Source: Todiramphus chloris collaris (taxonomy: Eukaryota; Chordata; Aves; Coraciiformes; Alcedinidae). From it: 64,000 nucleotides of DNA. The translations under genes were made by a program, and so were the position numbers. The DNA lies in NCBI GenBank assembly GCA_025345505.1, contig JANVCC010000120.1:4924213-4988212 (forward strand), written 5' to 3'. Below the pieces are notes generated by a model. That model was not told the DNA's origin. It saw only the letters and a program-made list of their open reading frames with translations, and did no database searches. Shown here in pieces: positions 59,741 through 64,000 of the stretch; positions within the stretch are counted from its first letter, which is position 1, and each line of letters starts with the position of its first letter.

Positions 59741-62700
59741 ATGGCGGCCGGCGCGCTGCTCTGCCTGGCGGCGGCGCTGGGGCCCGCGCTGGGCGCCCCT
59801 CGGTACCGCCCGGACTGGGCCAGCCTGGACGCCAGGCCGCTGCCGGCCTGGTTCGACCGGGCCAAGGTGGGGGTGTTTGTGCACTGGGGGGTGTTCTCCG
59901 TCCCCGCCTGGGGCTCCGAGTGGTTCTGGTGGCACTGGCGGGGCGAGCACCGCCCGGACTACGAGGGCTTCGTGCGGCTCCGGTACCCGCCCGGCACCAC
60001 CTACGCGGACTTCGCGCCCCGTTTCACTGCCCACGATTTCCAGCCCCGCGAGTGGGCGCGGCTCTTCCAGCGGGCTGGTGCCAGGTCAGCGTCGGGTGCT
60101 GGCCCGGCCGCTTGGGGTCCCTGAGGGGATGGAGGGTCCCTGAGGTGATGGAGGGTGGGTCTGGGGGGTCCCTCAGGGGACAGAGGGTCCCTAAGATGAT
60201 GGAGGTGGGTCTGGGGCGTCCCTCAGGGGACAGAGGGTCCCTCAGGGGTTGGAGGGTGGGTCTGGGGGTTCCCTCAGGGGATGGAGGGTCTGTGAAGGGA
60301 TGGAGGGTGGGTCTGGGGGGTCCCTGAGGGGATGGAGGGTCCCTGNNNNNNNNNNGAGATCCCTGGGGGGCTGTGAGTCACTGAGCAGTTCTGGAAATCC
60401 CTGCAGGGTCATGACCAGGGTGCTGAGGAGATGGTGGGTCTACTTCCTACACCTCAGTTGTTCTTTTTTTTCCAGCATTAAAATCCGTTAAAAACCTCTT
60501 AACTACTTTCATAGTTGCTTCTAAATTTAAAGGGTAATGAAAGAAAGCTCCTCAGCAAGTCCCTTGCTTGTTAGTGACAGGGTTTGCCAGTGAGGCTGGG
60601 CAATATCTTACGTAGCTCCTTTGTCATCCTAATCGAGTACTTTTTTTCCCCCACAGGTATGTGGTACTGACCACGAAGCATCACGAAGGCTTCACCAACT
60701 GGGGGTCTCCCGTGTCCTGGAACTGGAATTCTCTGGATACGGGGCCCCACCGAGATCTCGTAGGAGAGCTGGGCCAAGCCCTCAGGGAGAGGTACGACGC
60801 TGCCAAGCTGCGCTCTTCCTCTCCTGAGGAGAAAGCCCTGAAATCTCCTGTGGAATTATAATGCCAGTAATCTTCTCTGCTGCTGGTTCTTCATCCCTGC
60901 TGCCAGCCTAACTCTTTCCTCTGTGTTTTCCACCCTTCAGCAACATACGCTATGGCCTGTACCACTCGCTGCTGGAGTGGTTCCACCCGCTCTATCTCGC
61001 CGACAAAGAAAGCGGCTTCAAGACCCAGAACTTTGTTTTAAAGAAGACGATGCCAGAACTCTATGATCTTGTCTTAAAGTAAGAGGAAGGAATCGAGATT
61101 CTTAAAGGAAGTCTTAAAGGAATCCAGAGCATTTCCTGGTTTCAGTACCATAGATAAAGATGCAAAGTGGATGCAGAGAAGAGAGGTGATAAGTGTTAAT
61201 TTTTGCCAAGGCAAATCTGTTGACTTATCGTTAAAGATCTGCAATAATTAGCAAAGTTTACACTTGCCCTGTGGACAGTCTCATGTGTAGAATAAGGTAG
61301 GGAAGAACTTTTCATGCAAGAGCAATTCCCTTTAATACTGCCTTTGTGCAGGGAGAAAGTGGAGTAAGATGCTTAATGTTTAGTAGAGGAGCAATTTCTC
61401 TGTGAATTTACATCTTTGCCTTGTTGACAAAAATACGAGGCTCGAACTCGTGTTGCTTCAAATGGCTGTTGGCCCTGATCAAGAGTGTGCCTTTTATTTG
61501 CCTTAGAGGTGCAAACTTCTGTATTTTGGATGAATTGCATCTTCTCTTGAGCTGTGGTAACACGTTGCTCTCGGCTGCTGCAAGAACCTCGCTTAAAGCT
61601 TTGTCTGATCGGAAAGCGATAGCGTCGAGCTCCTGGTAACAGGGTCAGGCAATAGGAAGAGGGAGTGAAGCTGAACTCCAGGTGCAAGAAACACAGCGCT
61701 TCCTTTATGGGGAGAGGGAAGAAGCCATTCTGAAATAACCTTCATCTCTCTGTTAGATACAAACCAGATTTGATCTGGTCGGATGGAGACTGGGAGGCTC
61801 CGGAGTCGTACTGGAATTCTACCTCTTTCCTTGCCTGGCTTTATAACGATAGTCCCGTCAAGGTATCGCTTTCTGCTGTCCCTCACGGCCGCTAGCGGTT
61901 TAGGGGTAGGGATGCTCTGGCAGCAGCAAGGTGTGAACGTGATAAAGCAGAAACCTGCTTGACAGATGCTGAATGTGCTTTATTGTTTCACAAAAAAATA
62001 AGAAGCCTGCACTGTGCTCCTGTGAGAAGACTCTTGTGTCCTCCACAGCAGACACGTGGGAGGCTTGGAGGTCAGGAACCTTGTTGCTTCAACTTCTACC
62101 TGAGTGAATAGAAAGAGGTTCTCCCAGAGAGGGATTCAGCCTTCTCTGGAGGATCCTCTGCTTCTTTCCATGGGTTGCACAGGGGGGTTTAGGTGCTTAC
62201 CTCCTAACTTAGGTGCCTTTGCTAACGTAGGAGGGACGAAAGCAAGCTGAGAAGTCTCAAGACAAAACATTCTCCCTACTGAGCTGAGTTTCTTCTTCCA
62301 GGACACCGTCGTCGTTAACGATCGTTGGTGTAATAACTGCTCTTGCCATCACGGAGGCTACTACAACTGTGCTGACAAATACAAGCCCGGGATCCTGCCC
62401 ACTCACAAGTGGGAGATGTGCTCCTCCATTGACAAGCTTTCCTGGGGTTATCGGAGCCACATGAACATTGCCGAGCTAATGGATGTAGGAAGTATCATTG
62501 AGGTAAGAAATCTGAAAGCAAAATAACAGGTACAGGGGAGTTACTGAGGATTCAAGGTTTCCTTCAGCCTCCTACTTGCAGAAGGAGTCATCACGTGTTT
62601 CACACAACCAGGCTGGAGTTAAAGGAGCAGCTGATGAGGACAGAGCCCTCCTCGGGTTTCTTTGTTGTCAGAGGTGAAGACAATGCCATTTGTTCCCTTG

Positions 62701-63820
62701 GTTTATCTGTCACAGGAGCTAGTGCAGACTGTGAGTTTGGGAGGCAACTATCTTCTCAATGTGGGACCTACAAAAGAAGGGGTGATTGTTCCCATCTTCC
62801 AAGAAAGACTTCTGGCCCTTGGGAGGTGGCTGGACACTAATGGGGAGGCAATTTATGAATCGAAGCCGTGGAGAGTGCAGATGGAGAACACCACAGGCAC
62901 GGTCTGGTAAGGACTCTGCTGCTCAGTATCACTGGGGCTGGGACTTGGCAGAGCTGATGTTTCTTTCTTATTAGTTCTTAAATTTGGTACACCCTGAAGT
63001 GTTGCCATCAGGAACAGACAGTGTTTAGGTGATATCCTACAATTGGAGTGCTCAGTTATTGCCCCAGGGTGTTGTCTAAGGACTGTCTTACTTGAAAGAA
63101 GAGAATAAAAGTCAGGATTTCATCCTTCTTGCTTGATTTGGAAAAAACCCAGGTCTTGCTTTAAGAAAACGCCCCTGCTGCTGCCGTCAGGACTGATCAG
63201 TAGCAGTCCTGGCTGTTTGGGATGGCACAAATGTAGTTCATCTAAACACATACAGTTTGTAAACATAGTGCTATTTGCTCTCAGGCTGTTCTATAATAGC
63301 ACTAATTGCTGTTAGCCAGCCCTTGGATTTATGCTGAGAAGGGAGTAGTGAGTCAAGAGATACAAATGGCTACAAAACAAGAGTTACTGTTTTTAACTCA
63401 AGTGTTCCCAAGCCTGCTGAGCCTGGAACTGCAGAGCCATGACCAGGGCAGGGCAGTGTCTCCTCTCTGATGACCTCAGGGATAGGGTGGCAAATGACAT
63501 TTGCTTTTAGGAAGCACTCATGGACTTTGTTTGGGTTTCATCAGCCAGTGCTGACTGGCTACATGGTGAGTCCAAAGTGACAGATTTTGGGATGAGGAGA
63601 AAGTAGGTGACGCCTGTGTGGTGACACGAGGCAAGCTGATGTTCTTGGGCTGTCTGGAAAGTTCAAGCTTGTTTCTGGTTCTCTCTCTTATGGGTCTCAT
63701 CTGAACTCTCGCTCTCTCAGGTACACTTCTAAGGGACCCGTGGTCTATGCCATCTTTCTGATCTGGCCTCAGGACAGTGTTTTGGAGCTGTCTTCCCCAA
63801 TTCCATCTCCAGCCACAAAA
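59741..63820 (+). CDS. FUCA1: Tissue alpha-L-fucosidase, GH29 (partial, last exon outside window)
   Basis: FUCA1 is the lysosomal alpha-L-fucosidase (GH29). It removes fucose from glycoproteins and glycolipids; its loss in man causes fucosidosis. Exons are 59741-60084, 60657-60791, 60941-61078, 61757-61862, 62302-62502, 62716-62906 and 63721-63820, in phase for 405 residues. The human enzyme is about 466, so roughly the last 60 residues, in exon 8, lie beyond base 64000. The N-terminus [19 protein letters not shown] is a signal peptide. The catalytic core shows [24 protein letters not shown], the nucleophile motif WSDGDW (Asp215), [10 protein letters not shown] and [15 protein letters not shown]. 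Sequons NST and NCS are present. The start is ATG 59741; in-frame sequence upstream belongs to the CR1 element. The flank order CNR2-FUCA1 is conserved with mammals. Confidence 0.97.
60108..60345. repeat. G-rich 51-bp minisatellite in FUCA1 intron 1
   Basis: Four or more degenerate copies of a unit of about 51 bp carry gggtgggtctgggg (phrases starting near 60157, 60207, 60258 and 60309) and ggtccctcaggggacagagg. The array runs directly into the N gap, so its true length is unknown. The plus strand is very G-rich. Confidence 0.9.
60346..60355. other. Assembly gap (10 N)
   Basis: Ten undetermined bases directly at the end of the G-rich minisatellite. This probably marks a collapsed or unresolved repeat. 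It is intronic, so the FUCA1 coding sequence is not affected. Confidence 0.99.
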
Positions 63821-64000
63821 GTAAGGAACTTGGAAAAAAAGAGAATGCACCTTGAGAGCCCATCTTGGGCACATGTGGACTGGGAAGGTCCAGCCTGACT
63901 TCATTTGGAAACTGGGGAGAGTGTGGAGGTTGTTATCCTGTATTTCTTCTTCTGGGCTGCTCTGGTCTCCCTCCAGATCCTTGCAGCATCCCGGGTTATT

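Overview
The window is avian nuclear DNA. The genes have short GT-AG introns, and CR1 retroposon tails are present. Most telling is an intact FABP10A (liver basic fatty-acid/bile-acid binding protein), a gene mammals lack, lying between MYOM3 and SRSF10. The gene order MYOM3 - FABP10A - SRSF10 - PNRC2 - CNR2 - FUCA1 matches human 1p36.11 apart from FABP10A. That region corresponds to a gene-dense avian microchromosome (chicken 23 by memory). The species cannot be named from the sequence.

Layout. 1-19869 (+): the 3' thirty coding exons of MYOM3, an M-band protein of muscle, with the 5' end outside the window. 22196-25017 (+): four-exon FABP10A with TATA box, HNF1-like site and poly(A) signal. 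About 27.6-28.15 kb: a probable solo retroviral LTR, then a CR1 tail. 28.4-40.05 kb (+): SRSF10 from its CpG-island promoter (with a TCTCGCGAGA element) through six coding exons to a long 3'UTR. Its second intron is a U12-type AT-AC intron. 45.06-40.5 kb (-): PNRC2, tail-to-tail with SRSF10, with two non-coding 5' exons, an upstream ORF and a CCAAT/GC-box CpG-island promoter. 45.4-56.8 kb: an intergenic stretch with no gene I can support. 56890-57939 (+): the single coding exon of CNR2. 58.85-59.63 kb: a CR1 copy ending about 110 bp before FUCA1. 59741-63820 (+): seven exons of FUCA1, with the last exon beyond the window. A 10-base run of N lies in FUCA1 intron 1.

The genes do not form a pathway. 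They are a conserved synteny block with unrelated jobs: sarcomere scaffold, hepatic bile-acid carrier, splicing factor, mRNA-decay/nuclear-receptor coactivator, cannabinoid GPCR and lysosomal hydrolase. I did not find a clearly new biological system. The observations most worth a second look concern post-transcriptional control: (1) the SRSF10 minor intron contains an acceptor, a stop codon, a GA-rich tract and an AATAAA, the parts of an autoregulatory terminal exon; (2) a 56-codon upstream ORF in PNRC2 mRNA ends 14 nt before the main start. A 47-bp TG...CA mini-element with perfect 14-bp inverted ends and a 5-bp target duplication lies in FABP10A intron 1.
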